A stretch of 5,395 nt of DNA from Candidatus Nanopelagicaceae bacterium (GCA_023262125.1 JALRDT010000072.1:1-5395); one strand, 5' to 3'. Shown: positions 1 through 5,344, numbered from the stretch's first letter. Translations and numbers: made by a program. Notes: generated from the letters alone by a model not told the origin.

Positions 1-87
1 CCATTTAGGTTCTCGTCCTGATTCAAATTCAGCATACTCTTCCAGAGTTAAAGAAAAACATTCCAAACGGCTGGTCTTAAAATTCAT
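1..87 (-). CDS. Probable GNAT-family N-acetyltransferase, N-terminal fragment (runs off the left edge)
   Basis: Twenty-nine codons are open from an ATG at 87 down to base 1, with the rest of the gene outside the window. The visible protein begins MNFKTSRLECFSLTLEEY and continues with an acidic stretch ending in Gly-Arg-Glu-Pro-Lys-Trp. The pattern Thr-x-Arg-Leu followed by a beta strand and then Leu-Thr-Leu-Glu-Glu resembles the first strand and helix of GNAT acetyltransferases, which transfer an acetyl group from acetyl-CoA to an amine. The acetyl-CoA binding motif would lie outside the window, so the family call is an inference from a short match. The ATG lies 4 nt after the stop of the VOC gene with no Shine-Dalgarno site, so it is probably translated by coupling as the third gene of the leftward operon. 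That it is a real coding start is more certain than the product. Confidence 0.6.
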   Translation of the reverse strand, partial: MNFKTSRLECFSLTLEEYAEFESGREPKW

Positions 88-91
88 TAAC

Positions 92-472
92 TTAACTAAG
101 TTCGTATGGCTTTACGCCTTCAGTAGATGACCTTAAAACACAAAATAAATTTCCATCAGGGTCTTCCATGACCACCCAAGAAGTCCTTGGATCTGCACTC
201 TGTCCAATTTCAATTCGTTTAGCACCAAGCGCTTCAAGCCTTGCAACCTCTGCATCTTGGTTTTCTGGCCTTAAATCTAAATGAAGTCTATTTTTCACTA
301 CTCTCTTATCTGGATTTCGTAGAAACAATAAATCCGCCTCGCCAGATGGATTTTCCACTACAACTTCCTCGGAATTAGCAATAGTAATTGGCCAGCCGAG
401 TGCTTCACTCCAGAACTTTGCAGGTATAGCTGGGTCATGACAATCAATAGTCAAACATTGGATTTTCAACAT
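92..472 (-). CDS. VOC superfamily / glyoxalase-like domain protein
   Basis: A 126-residue protein of one VOC (glyoxalase/bleomycin-resistance/dioxygenase) unit with two beta-alpha-beta-beta-beta halves. Family marks are the N-terminal strand followed by His12-Asp-Pro, the helix with Phe20-Trp21 and Leu25-Gly26-Trp27, Asn61-Arg-Leu-His64-Leu-Asp-Leu opening the second half, and the closing strand Asp104-Pro-Asp-Gly-Asn-Leu-Phe-Cys-Val-Leu113. This looks most like the Glyoxalase_6-type single-domain proteins of actinobacteria, which act as dimers. The usual metal-ligand glutamate in the closing motif (Gly-Asn-Glu-Phe) is leucine here (Leu109), so metal-dependent catalysis is doubtful and a ligand-binding role is possible. 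The ATG directly follows the TAA of the upstream methyltransferase gene (0 nt between) and no Shine-Dalgarno site is visible, which suggests translational coupling. Substrate unknown. Confidence 0.85.
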   Translation of the reverse strand: MLKIQCLTIDCHDPAIPAKFWSEALGWPITIANSEEVVVENPSGEADLLFLRNPDKRVVKNRLHLDLRPENQDAEVARLEALGAKRIEIGQSADPRTSWVVMEDPDGNLFCVLRSSTEGVKPYELS

Positions 473-1228
473 TTATTTAGAGCGAATTACCGCTGTGCCT
501 TTCTCATGATCAAGGATTTCAAGGCGATGCTTTGGCAACACTTTAAGAAAATCTTCGGCTAATTTTCTTTCACCGGCTCGTTTAACATCATCAAGCACGA
601 TAATTGATTTAGAACTAAGTTTGCCAGCTAAGACTTCAAGTGCAGGGTAACGAGCTTCTGGGTCATCGCCACCTTGTGGCCCGTCGATTACTAAAAGATC
701 AATACCTTTAATATCTTTGAAAGAATTTGGGTCGTACCAACCAGAACTTTTCTTGTACGGTGATAATTTAGAGAAGCGAACTTCCACACCTCTTGCACCA
801 TGATCCTTCAATAAATTTCGAGTGATTTCAGCGAATTCTGATGAACCGTCAAAGCTAATAATTTTTCTTGCCCCTGCTTTTGCCATCACCACAGTGGAAA
901 CACCCGAACCAAGTTCGACCGTTAATTTAGGTTTATGGGTTTTAACGATCTGCGCCAAAGTCAACAATAAGTCTGGAGAGCCTACCCATCCACGAGTAGC
1001 TGGCAGTGGCGCTGAAAATTTAATTAGAGAATGCAACTGAACGTATGCCTCTAATTGACGGTAATCTTGAATGGAAGAATTTCTAGTCAGTTCATTAATT
1101 TTCTGAATCCCATTTGATAATTTCTCTGTTTGGCGTCCTACTTTTTGATGTAGCGCTCTTAAAGATCTGATTACATAAACAAGAGCTAATAAGGCGCCGG
1201 CGCCGACTAATAGCGAAAGGATTTCCAT
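473..1228 (-). CDS. Membrane-anchored class I SAM-dependent methyltransferase (Methyltransf_24-like)
   Basis: A 251-residue protein in three parts. Residues 3-20 are hydrophobic and form one probable membrane anchor followed by Arg/Lys. Residues 21-65 are a polar, probably helical linker. From about residue 80 comes a Rossmann-type methyltransferase. Motif I is Val104-Glu-Leu-Gly-Ser-Gly-Val-Ser-Thr; the acidic residue after strand 2 is Asp127 (Ile-Ile-Ser-Phe-Asp-Gly); strand 4 is Asp177-Leu-Leu-Val-Ile-Asp-Gly-Pro-Gln-Gly; and strand 5 ends Ile-Val-Leu-Asp-Asp214. It should transfer a methyl group from S-adenosylmethionine with the catalytic domain facing the cytoplasm; the acceptor is unknown. 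Two starts are possible, ATG at 1234 and ATG at 1228. I chose 1228 because a TACTCT -10 box lies six bases before it, and transcription from that box would begin at this ATG. With the other start the protein has 253 residues. It is the first gene of the leftward operon. Confidence 0.87.
   Translation of the reverse strand: MEILSLLVGAGALLALVYVIRSLRALHQKVGRQTEKLSNGIQKINELTRNSSIQDYRQLEAYVQLHSLIKFSAPLPATRGWVGSPDLLLTLAQIVKTHKPKLTVELGSGVSTVVMAKAGARKIISFDGSSEFAEITRNLLKDHGARGVEVRFSKLSPYKKSSGWYDPNSFKDIKGIDLLVIDGPQGGDDPEARYPALEVLAGKLSSKSIIVLDDVKRAGERKLAEDFLKVLPKHRLEILDHEKGTAVIRSK
1193..1204. repeat. Perfect 12-bp GC-only palindrome
   Basis: GGCGCCGGCGCC reads the same on both strands and contains no A or T, in a window that is otherwise AT-rich. 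It lies inside the methyltransferase gene, where it codes for the Gly-Ala-Gly-Ala of the membrane segment, and ends 24 bp before that gene's proposed start. Counted from the proposed transcription start at 1246, it covers about -53 to -42. It could be an operator for the divergent promoter, or only a consequence of GGC/GCC codons for small residues. Confidence 0.4.
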
Positions 1229-1233
1229 GGACA

Positions 1234-1240
1234 TAGAGTA
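1234..1240. promoter_or_regulatory. Symmetric bidirectional -10 element (TAGAGTA) serving two leaderless genes
   Basis: Read rightward, TAGAGT (1234-1239) fits the actinobacterial TANNNT -10 box and is followed by six bases (AACCCC) and the GTG at 1246. Read leftward, TACTCT (1240-1235) also fits TANNNT and is followed by six bases (ATGTCC) and the ATG at 1228. The heptamer centre, 1237, is nine bases from each start codon. Transcription begins about seven bases after a -10 box, so both messages would start at their start codons, 18 bp apart. No convincing -35 or extended -10 (TGn) is visible on either side. Only four bases of the heptamer are constrained, so the support is positional. Confidence 0.5.
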
Positions 1241-1245
1241 ACCCC

Positions 1246-1797
1246 GTGGCGCATAATCCTGATAGAGAATCCTATTTCCCGAAAATCGAAAAGCGATACG
1301 GGCAACCTATGAAATATTGGTTCCAAATTATGAAAGATTTGGAAGATCTTAAATACCCTGAACAGGTCGCATTTTTGAAAGAGGAGCATGGATTTAGTCA
1401 GGCTCACGCCAACGCTTTGGTTATGTACAGCCGGGGATCGAAATCATCTAAGCGTTTTGAGACTTTGAATGATTATTTGAAAGAGCATGATGCAGTCAAG
1501 AAAAAGACTATCAAGGCGATTTTTAAAGCCATTCAAAGTAAGTATCCAAAAACCGAATTAGTAATAGCTTGGAATCAGCCAATGCTTAAATACAATGGCA
1601 ATTACATTTTTGGTGCATCTATTCTTAAGAATCACATTTTGATTGCTCCTTGGGAACCTAAAGTATTGAAAACTTTAGAAAACAAATTAAAGGATTACAA
1701 AGTCTTAAAGAAAACCGTGCAAGTGCCTGTTGACTGGAAAGTCGATGAGAAACTTCTTCAATCAATGGCTGCCGAAGTAATAAAGCAACTAAAATAA
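1246..1797 (+). CDS. DUF4287 / DUF1801-like two-domain protein
   Basis: A 183-residue soluble protein. Residues about 9-63 match the DUF4287 pattern: Tyr-Phe-Pro-Lys-Ile-Glu-Lys-Arg-Tyr-Gly, then Tyr-Trp-Phe, then Phe-Leu-Lys-Glu-Glu-His-Gly48-49 and His54-Ala-Asn-Ala-Leu-Val. Residues about 85-183 resemble DUF1801 (YdhG-like, frataxin-like fold): Trp110-Asn-Gln-Pro-Met, Lys-Tyr-Asn-Gly119, and Lys129-Asn-His-Ile-Leu-Ile-Ala-Pro-Trp, followed by an amphipathic helical end. Neither domain has a firmly established reaction, although some DUF1801 proteins have been proposed to bind iron. The start is GTG because an in-frame TAG at 1234-1236 excludes anything earlier, and the next Met (residue 22) would cut into DUF4287. 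There is no Shine-Dalgarno site and the gene is probably leaderless. It is followed after 4 nt by the MFS gene, so the two are probably cotranscribed. Confidence 0.82.
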   Translation: MAHNPDRESYFPKIEKRYGQPMKYWFQIMKDLEDLKYPEQVAFLKEEHGFSQAHANALVMYSRGSKSSKRFETLNDYLKEHDAVKKKTIKAIFKAIQSKYPKTELVIAWNQPMLKYNGNYIFGASILKNHILIAPWEPKVLKTLENKLKDYKVLKKTVQVPVDWKVDEKLLQSMAAEVIKQLK

Positions 1798-1801
1798 AGA
1801 T

Positions 1802-3028
1802 ATGCCTAACCATCAACAGTTGCAGGTAAAAACTCTTAAAACTCTGACCGCGGCACAAATTGGTGCGGGAGTTGGAACTGCCGGAACGGTGGCTGCAGGC
1901 TCTTTACTGGTCGCATCGATTACTGGTTCTGAAGAATTAGCGGGGCTAGCACAGACATTTTCAGTTTTAGGTGCAGCGGCACTGGCAATTCCATTGGCTC
2001 GCTTAACTTCATCGGGCGGAAGACGTCGTGCGCTGTCAGTTGGTTATGCAGCAGGTGTAGTTGGTTCAATTTTCGCAATCCTTGGAGGCGTTAATTCAAA
2101 TATCTATTTGATGCTAACCGGTTCTTTCTTAGTTGGATCAGCTAGCGCATCTGCTTACCAAGCCAGATTTGCCGCAATTGATCTGGTCGAAGAAGCGCAT
2201 CGTGCAAAGCAACTTTCCTATGTTGTTTGGGGTTCTACAGTTGGAGCAGTTACTGGTCCCAATTTGATGTCACCAGCAGGAGATTTGGCGGAGAAGTTAA
2301 ATCTGCCGCGATTAACTGGCCCCTACTTAATTTCCGCTTTTACCTTAACTTTTGCAGCTCTGCTTATTTATATGTTCCTTAAACCGGATCCTTATTTAAC
2401 CGCATTAGGTGAGGGAAAAAGTTATGCCGCCGGCAAGAAGCATGTAAAGGAAGCGTTATCGCATATTTGGCATAAACCAATTGCGCTGTTTGCAATTCTC
2501 GCTATTGCTATTGGGCATGTTGCAATGGTTTCAGTGATGGTTATGACACCTGTACATATGGCACATGTCGATGTTTCTTTGAGAATTATTGGACTAGTAA
2601 TTAGTGTTCACGTAATTGGCATGTATGCCTTCTCTCCAATAGTTGGAAGTTTTAGTGACCGTGTTGGAAAGGTAAAAACTATTCAGATTGGCTTAGGTAT
2701 CCTTTTGCTATCTTGTTTAGTTTCGGGTACGGCAGCTGCTGATGATGTTTCAAGACTTGGAATGGGTTTATTCTTACTTGGATTGGGTTGGTCGTTCACT
2801 TTAATTGCAGGTTCAGCGCTGCTAAGTTCTAGCGTCGATTCAACTTTAAAGACTTCTTCTCAAGGCGCAAGTGATTTAGTTATGAATTTAGCGGGTGCTG
2901 GTGGTGGAGCAATTGCCGGAGTAGTTATAAGTTCCTTGAATTACGGATGGCTCTGCGCATTTGCCTCAATACCTGTGATAACGCTTGCGCTTTGGTCAAT
3001 TTCTTTCAGATCTTTCGAAAGCCCATAA
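1802..3028 (+). CDS. MFS transporter, 12 transmembrane helices
   Basis: A 408-residue integral membrane protein. About twelve hydrophobic segments can be drawn, near residues 17-40, 46-67, 78-97, 100-120, 137-157, 171-193, 226-249, 261-282, 293-313, 319-341, 357-379 and 382-402, in two six-helix halves joined by a basic loop (about 194-225). Motif A is well kept in the second half, at the loop between helices 8 and 9 (Gly282-Ser-Phe-Ser-Asp-Arg-Val-Gly-Lys). The matching loop between helices 2 and 3 (Arg67-Leu-Thr-Ser-Ser-Gly-Gly-Arg-Arg-Arg) has lost the Asp. This is a major facilitator, probably an exporter or general solute carrier; the substrate cannot be read from sequence. The ATG follows the preceding stop by 4 nt with no clear Shine-Dalgarno site, suggesting coupling. 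Its last 33 bp overlap the convergent DinB gene. Confidence 0.93.
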   Translation: MPNHQQLQVKTLKTLTAAQIGAGVGTAGTVAAGSLLVASITGSEELAGLAQTFSVLGAAALAIPLARLTSSGGRRRALSVGYAAGVVGSIFAILGGVNSNIYLMLTGSFLVGSASASAYQARFAAIDLVEEAHRAKQLSYVVWGSTVGAVTGPNLMSPAGDLAEKLNLPRLTGPYLISAFTLTFAALLIYMFLKPDPYLTALGEGKSYAAGKKHVKEALSHIWHKPIALFAILAIAIGHVAMVSVMVMTPVHMAHVDVSLRIIGLVISVHVIGMYAFSPIVGSFSDRVGKVKTIQIGLGILLLSCLVSGTAAADDVSRLGMGLFLLGLGWSFTLIAGSALLSSSVDSTLKTSSQGASDLVMNLAGAGGGAIAGVVISSLNYGWLCAFASIPVITLALWSISFRSFESP

Positions 3029-3487
3029 ATCAATATCATCCAGATTAATCACATCCATTTTATTTACAGCCATTATGTCTGCAATTTGAGCGCGATGTTC
3101 AGTTGCATGGTGCACAAATTGCGCAACAACTGAATTTGATAGGTAAGAGACGGTTTCGCCATATCGAACAAAGGTAAGCATCTCTTCGGGCATATCTAAG
3201 AACTCAAGGATTTTCTGATCATTAAATAGGGATTTAGCTGCCAAATCCTTCATGCCTTGAGAATTAAGTGGGAATTCGGTCTCTTCCGGAGCGCTTTTCT
3301 TCTCTAGCCTTGAAATCAATCGACCTTGCGCAATCACAATGTGATTAGCAATTTTTCCTACGGTCCATTCTGGATTCCATGCTGAAAATGAAAGTGCAGC
3401 CTCAGGCAAAGTCGATAGCTGTGTGAAAAGTTGATTATTAGCCCATGCCATATGGCGAAAGAGCCTAGAAAGCGTTACATCACTCAT
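2996..3487 (-). CDS. DinB family protein (putative metal-dependent thiol transferase fold)
   Basis: A 163-residue protein of the DinB/YfiT four-helix-bundle group. The three expected metal ligands are present: His49 in Ile-Ala-Asn-His-Ile, and His127 and His131 in Phe-Val-His-His-Ala-Thr-Glu-His-Arg-Ala-Gln-Ile. The N-terminal helix has the typical Met-Ala-Trp-Ala-Asn-Asn-Gln-Leu pattern, and Glu40-Trp-Thr-Val-Gly precedes the first ligand. Related proteins include mycothiol- and bacillithiol-dependent S-transferases, so a thiol transferase or detoxification role is possible; many members are uncharacterised. The start is the ATG at 3487, with a TACACT box six bases upstream and no Shine-Dalgarno site, so a leaderless mRNA is likely. 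The gene stands alone on its strand. Its 3' end overlaps the MFS gene tail to tail. Confidence 0.9.
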   Translation of the reverse strand: MSDVTLSRLFRHMAWANNQLFTQLSTLPEAALSFSAWNPEWTVGKIANHIVIAQGRLISRLEKKSAPEETEFPLNSQGMKDLAAKSLFNDQKILEFLDMPEEMLTFVRYGETVSYLSNSVVAQFVHHATEHRAQIADIMAVNKMDVINLDDIDLWAFERSERN

Positions 3488-3493
3488 TGGGGA

Positions 3494-3499
3494 AGTGTA
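3494..3499 (-). promoter_or_regulatory. Putative -10 box for the DinB-family gene (leaderless)
   Basis: On the minus strand TACACT fits TANNNT and is followed by six bases (TCCCCA) and the ATG at 3487. This is the same spacing as on both sides of the 1234-1240 element and places the transcription start at the ATG. No good -35 sits 16-18 bp upstream. A TTGACC (3512-3507) is only 7 bp away, too close to pair with it. A second TANNNT, TACTCT at 3517-3512, would instead give an 18-nt leader. Confidence 0.4.
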
Positions 3500-3519
3500 T
3501 GGCGCAGGTCAAGAGTAGC

Positions 3520-3525
3520 TAGAAT
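3520..3525 (+). promoter_or_regulatory. Putative -10 box for the zinc-ribbon / RNase H operon
   Basis: TAGAAT differs from the TATAAT consensus at one base. It is in the 76-bp gap between divergent genes and is framed by GCTA/TAGC arms (3518-3529). Transcription would start near 3532 and give a leader of about 32 nt before the GTG at 3564. The leader contains a purine-rich GAAAGTGGG that could act as a weak ribosome binding site. No clear -35 is visible, so this is a motif-level call. Confidence 0.35.
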
Positions 3526-3563
3526 TAGCGGAGCAAAATTCCATAAATGAAAGTGGGCAATAG

Positions 3564-4268
3564 GTGCAAGCATCAGTTGATAATCAACTTAAGGTACTGC
3601 GCCTTGCCGAACTGGATCTTCAAACTGCAGCACTTAATCAAAAAACCCGAACCCTTCCTGAAGCAATCGCGCATCATGAATTTACGCTTGAATTTGAAAA
3701 GTACCGAGACCTCAGAATTGCAGCGGAGACTGAGCTCAGCGATTTAAGTGGAGAAATAAATCGTGCCGAAAGTGACGTTGAGCAAGTCGCAAAACGAATT
3801 GAAAAAGATGAAGCTCGTTTAAATGCGGGGCAGGGAACTCCAAAAGAGTTAGAGCAAACTCAACATGAATTAATTTCTCTAAATGCCAGACGTGCAGAAC
3901 TTGAAGAAGTTGAATTAGAAGTGATGGTTAGAGCTGAAGGCATTAAAGATCGAATTAAAGAGTTAAGCGCATCAGAGGCTGAATTCATTTCAAAATTAGA
4001 GGCAGCAGCAGTTGCAAGAGATGCTGCGCTTGTAGTCATCAATAACGATCTCAAGTTAATCGCCGACGAAAGAGCGGAACTTTTTCCTACTATAGATAAA
4101 GCATTGACTGATTTGTATGAGAAATTTGGTGCAGCTAAATTGAAAAATGGGCAATGCACTGGTTGCAACTTAGCTATTAATGCAGGCGATTTAAGTAAAT
4201 TGAATGCATTGCCTGCCGAAGAAGTTGCGCGATGTGAAGAATGCCGTCGTATATTGGTGCGTGCATGA
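3564..4268 (+). CDS. Coiled-coil C4-type zinc ribbon protein (Rv2229c-like)
   Basis: A 234-residue cytoplasmic protein. Residues about 5-170 are rich in Glu, Lys, Leu and Ala with heptad-like spacing, and form a long antiparallel coiled coil. The C-terminus is a zf-RING_7/C4 zinc ribbon with Cys198-x2-Cys201 (Cys-Thr-Gly-Cys) and Cys224-x2-Cys227 (Cys-Glu-Glu-Cys). The family is widespread and proposed to bind nucleic acid; its precise job is not established. In actinobacteria it sits directly before the RNase HI-phosphatase fusion, as here, where the two genes share the ATGA at 4265-4268. The GTG start is forced: an in-frame TAG (3561-3563) immediately precedes it and no other Met codon occurs in the N-terminal half. 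The N-terminus agrees with the family (Gln-Leu-x-Val-Leu, then Glu-Leu-Asp). The Nif3-like gene that precedes this family in mycobacteria is absent here. Confidence 0.92.
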   Translation: MQASVDNQLKVLRLAELDLQTAALNQKTRTLPEAIAHHEFTLEFEKYRDLRIAAETELSDLSGEINRAESDVEQVAKRIEKDEARLNAGQGTPKELEQTQHELISLNARRAELEEVELEVMVRAEGIKDRIKELSASEAEFISKLEAAAVARDAALVVINNDLKLIADERAELFPTIDKALTDLYEKFGAAKLKNGQCTGCNLAINAGDLSKLNALPAEEVARCEECRRILVRA

Positions 4269-5344
4269 GTCGTATTTTTCAAGTGACTGCCGATGGAGGG
4301 TCACGTGGCAATCCTGGTCCGGCCGCATACGGCGCGACTGTTTCAGAAGATGGAAAAGTAATCGCGGAGCTCTATGAATTTATTGGCACTGCCACCAATA
4401 ATGTTGCTGAATACAGTGGGTTAATCGCAGCTTTATCACACATCAACAAACTTGATTCTTCAGCTCGTATTGAAGTAGCGATGGATTCAAAACTAGTTGT
4501 CGAACAGATGTCAGGTAGATGGCAAGTTAAGAATGAAGGCATGCGAGCATTAGTAAAAAGTGCGATGCAAGCACATGATCCAGCATTGGTTACTTATAGA
4601 TGGATTCCGCGCGAAGAAAATTCACATGCAGATCGACTTGCCAATAAAGCACTTGATGAGCGAGTTGATGGCTTTAAAGCGGTAGTTCCAGCAAATCGAC
4701 TAACAGATCGTTTAAGACAGCCTGAAGTTCCGACTTTCGTTTATATGGTCAGACATGGCGAAACCATATTGACTCCTGATCGCAAATTTTCAGGCACTGG
4801 AAAGTTAAACCCGCCATTAACTGAAATTGGTCTTGAACAATCCAAAAAAGTTGCCGCTGAAATTGCAAAGATAAAACCAGATGTTTTGATTGCTTCACCT
4901 TTGCAGCGCACCAAAGAGACCGCAGCAGAAATTGCAAAAGTCACCGGACTCGATCCAATTTTTGACGAAGTTTGGTATGAATGCAGCTTTGGTGATTGGG
5001 ATGGCTTTTCAGTTCAAGAAGTACAAGAGAAGTGGCCAGAGGATTACCTTGGTTGGATTGGCACCAGTGCCTACACACCGCCAAATGGTGAGTCATATGA
5101 TGATTTGGCAGCACGAATTGAGCCAGCATTTGATGCACTTGCGGAGAAGTATCCTGGTAAAAAGGTAGTAGTTGTAACGCATAATGGCGTTATCAAGCAG
5201 ATGGCTAGTATTGTTTTGGAGGGTAATCCAAATTCACTATTCCATATTGATATTAGCCCTTGCTCGATATCTTCCTTTTCAATATGGCCAAGTGATGGGC
5301 TACGAGCAGTTCGTTCAATAAATGAAAGAGGGCATTTCCGTTGA
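4265..5344 (+). CDS. Bifunctional RNase HI / histidine phosphatase (acid phosphatase) fusion
   Basis: A 359-residue fusion. Residues 1-133 are RNase HI, which cuts the RNA strand of RNA:DNA hybrids. The catalytic acids are all present: Asp10 (Ala-Asp-Gly-Gly-Ser-Arg-Gly-Asn-Pro-Gly-Pro), Glu49 (Asn-Asn-Val-Ala-Glu-Tyr), Asp74 (Met-Asp-Ser-Lys-Leu-Val) and Asp123 (Asn-Ser-His-Ala-Asp-Arg-Leu-Ala). After a linker of about 23 residues, residues 157-359 form a histidine phosphatase of the CobC/PhoE type, with Arg163-His164-Gly-Glu (phosphohistidine), Arg215, the proton donor Glu239 (Tyr-Glu-Cys-Ser-Phe-Gly-Asp-Trp) and His306 (Thr-His-Asn-Gly). Known homologues are M. tuberculosis Rv2228c, called RnhC in mycobacteria, and S. 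coelicolor SCO2299. The ATG at 4265 overlaps the zinc-ribbon stop. An in-frame ATG at 4241 would add eight residues but lies inside the zinc ribbon and does not fit the family N-terminus. Confidence 0.96.
   Translation: MSRIFQVTADGGSRGNPGPAAYGATVSEDGKVIAELYEFIGTATNNVAEYSGLIAALSHINKLDSSARIEVAMDSKLVVEQMSGRWQVKNEGMRALVKSAMQAHDPALVTYRWIPREENSHADRLANKALDERVDGFKAVVPANRLTDRLRQPEVPTFVYMVRHGETILTPDRKFSGTGKLNPPLTEIGLEQSKKVAAEIAKIKPDVLIASPLQRTKETAAEIAKVTGLDPIFDEVWYECSFGDWDGFSVQEVQEKWPEDYLGWIGTSAYTPPNGESYDDLAARIEPAFDALAEKYPGKKVVVVTHNGVIKQMASIVLEGNPNSLFHIDISPCSISSFSIWPSDGLRAVRSINERGHFR
5327..5332 (+). promoter_or_regulatory. Shine-Dalgarno site (AGAGGG) for the TTG-start gene
   Basis: AGAGGG lies eight bases before the TTG at 5341, inside the last codons of the RNase H fusion. 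It is the clearest ribosome binding site in the window, where most genes have none, and it supports the unusual TTG start. Confidence 0.55.

Noticed and set aside
822..1040. A 72-codon rightward open frame inside the methyltransferase gene
   Set aside because: It lies opposite conserved SAM-binding motifs, and has no family features or start signals.
1262..1275. ATAG...CTAT inverted repeat just inside the DUF4287 gene, considered as an operator
   Set aside because: Only four-base arms in AT-rich DNA, which is expected by chance.
3012..3021. Palindrome CTTTCGAAAG near the convergent stops, considered as a terminator
   Set aside because: It has no loop, no GC-rich stem and no following T-tract. 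It also lies in coding sequence of the MFS gene.
3507..3512. TTGACC on the minus strand, considered as a -35 box for the DinB-family gene
   Set aside because: It is only 7 bp from the TACACT box, and no TANNNT follows at 16-18 bp.
4241..4264. Earlier in-frame ATG for the RNase H fusion
   Set aside because: It would add eight residues encoded over the zinc-ribbon Cys codons. The family begins just before the first strand, and the ATGA overlap at 4265 is the typical coupled start.
3860..4282. A 140-codon leftward open frame opposite the zinc-ribbon gene
   Set aside because: It is Ser/Ala/Asn-rich with no recognisable fold, and is the complement of a clear coiled-coil and zinc-ribbon gene.
4741..5168. 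Several long open frames on both strands inside the phosphatase region
   Set aside because: They lie wholly within the RNase H-phosphatase gene in other frames, show no domain, and have composition typical of frame shadows.
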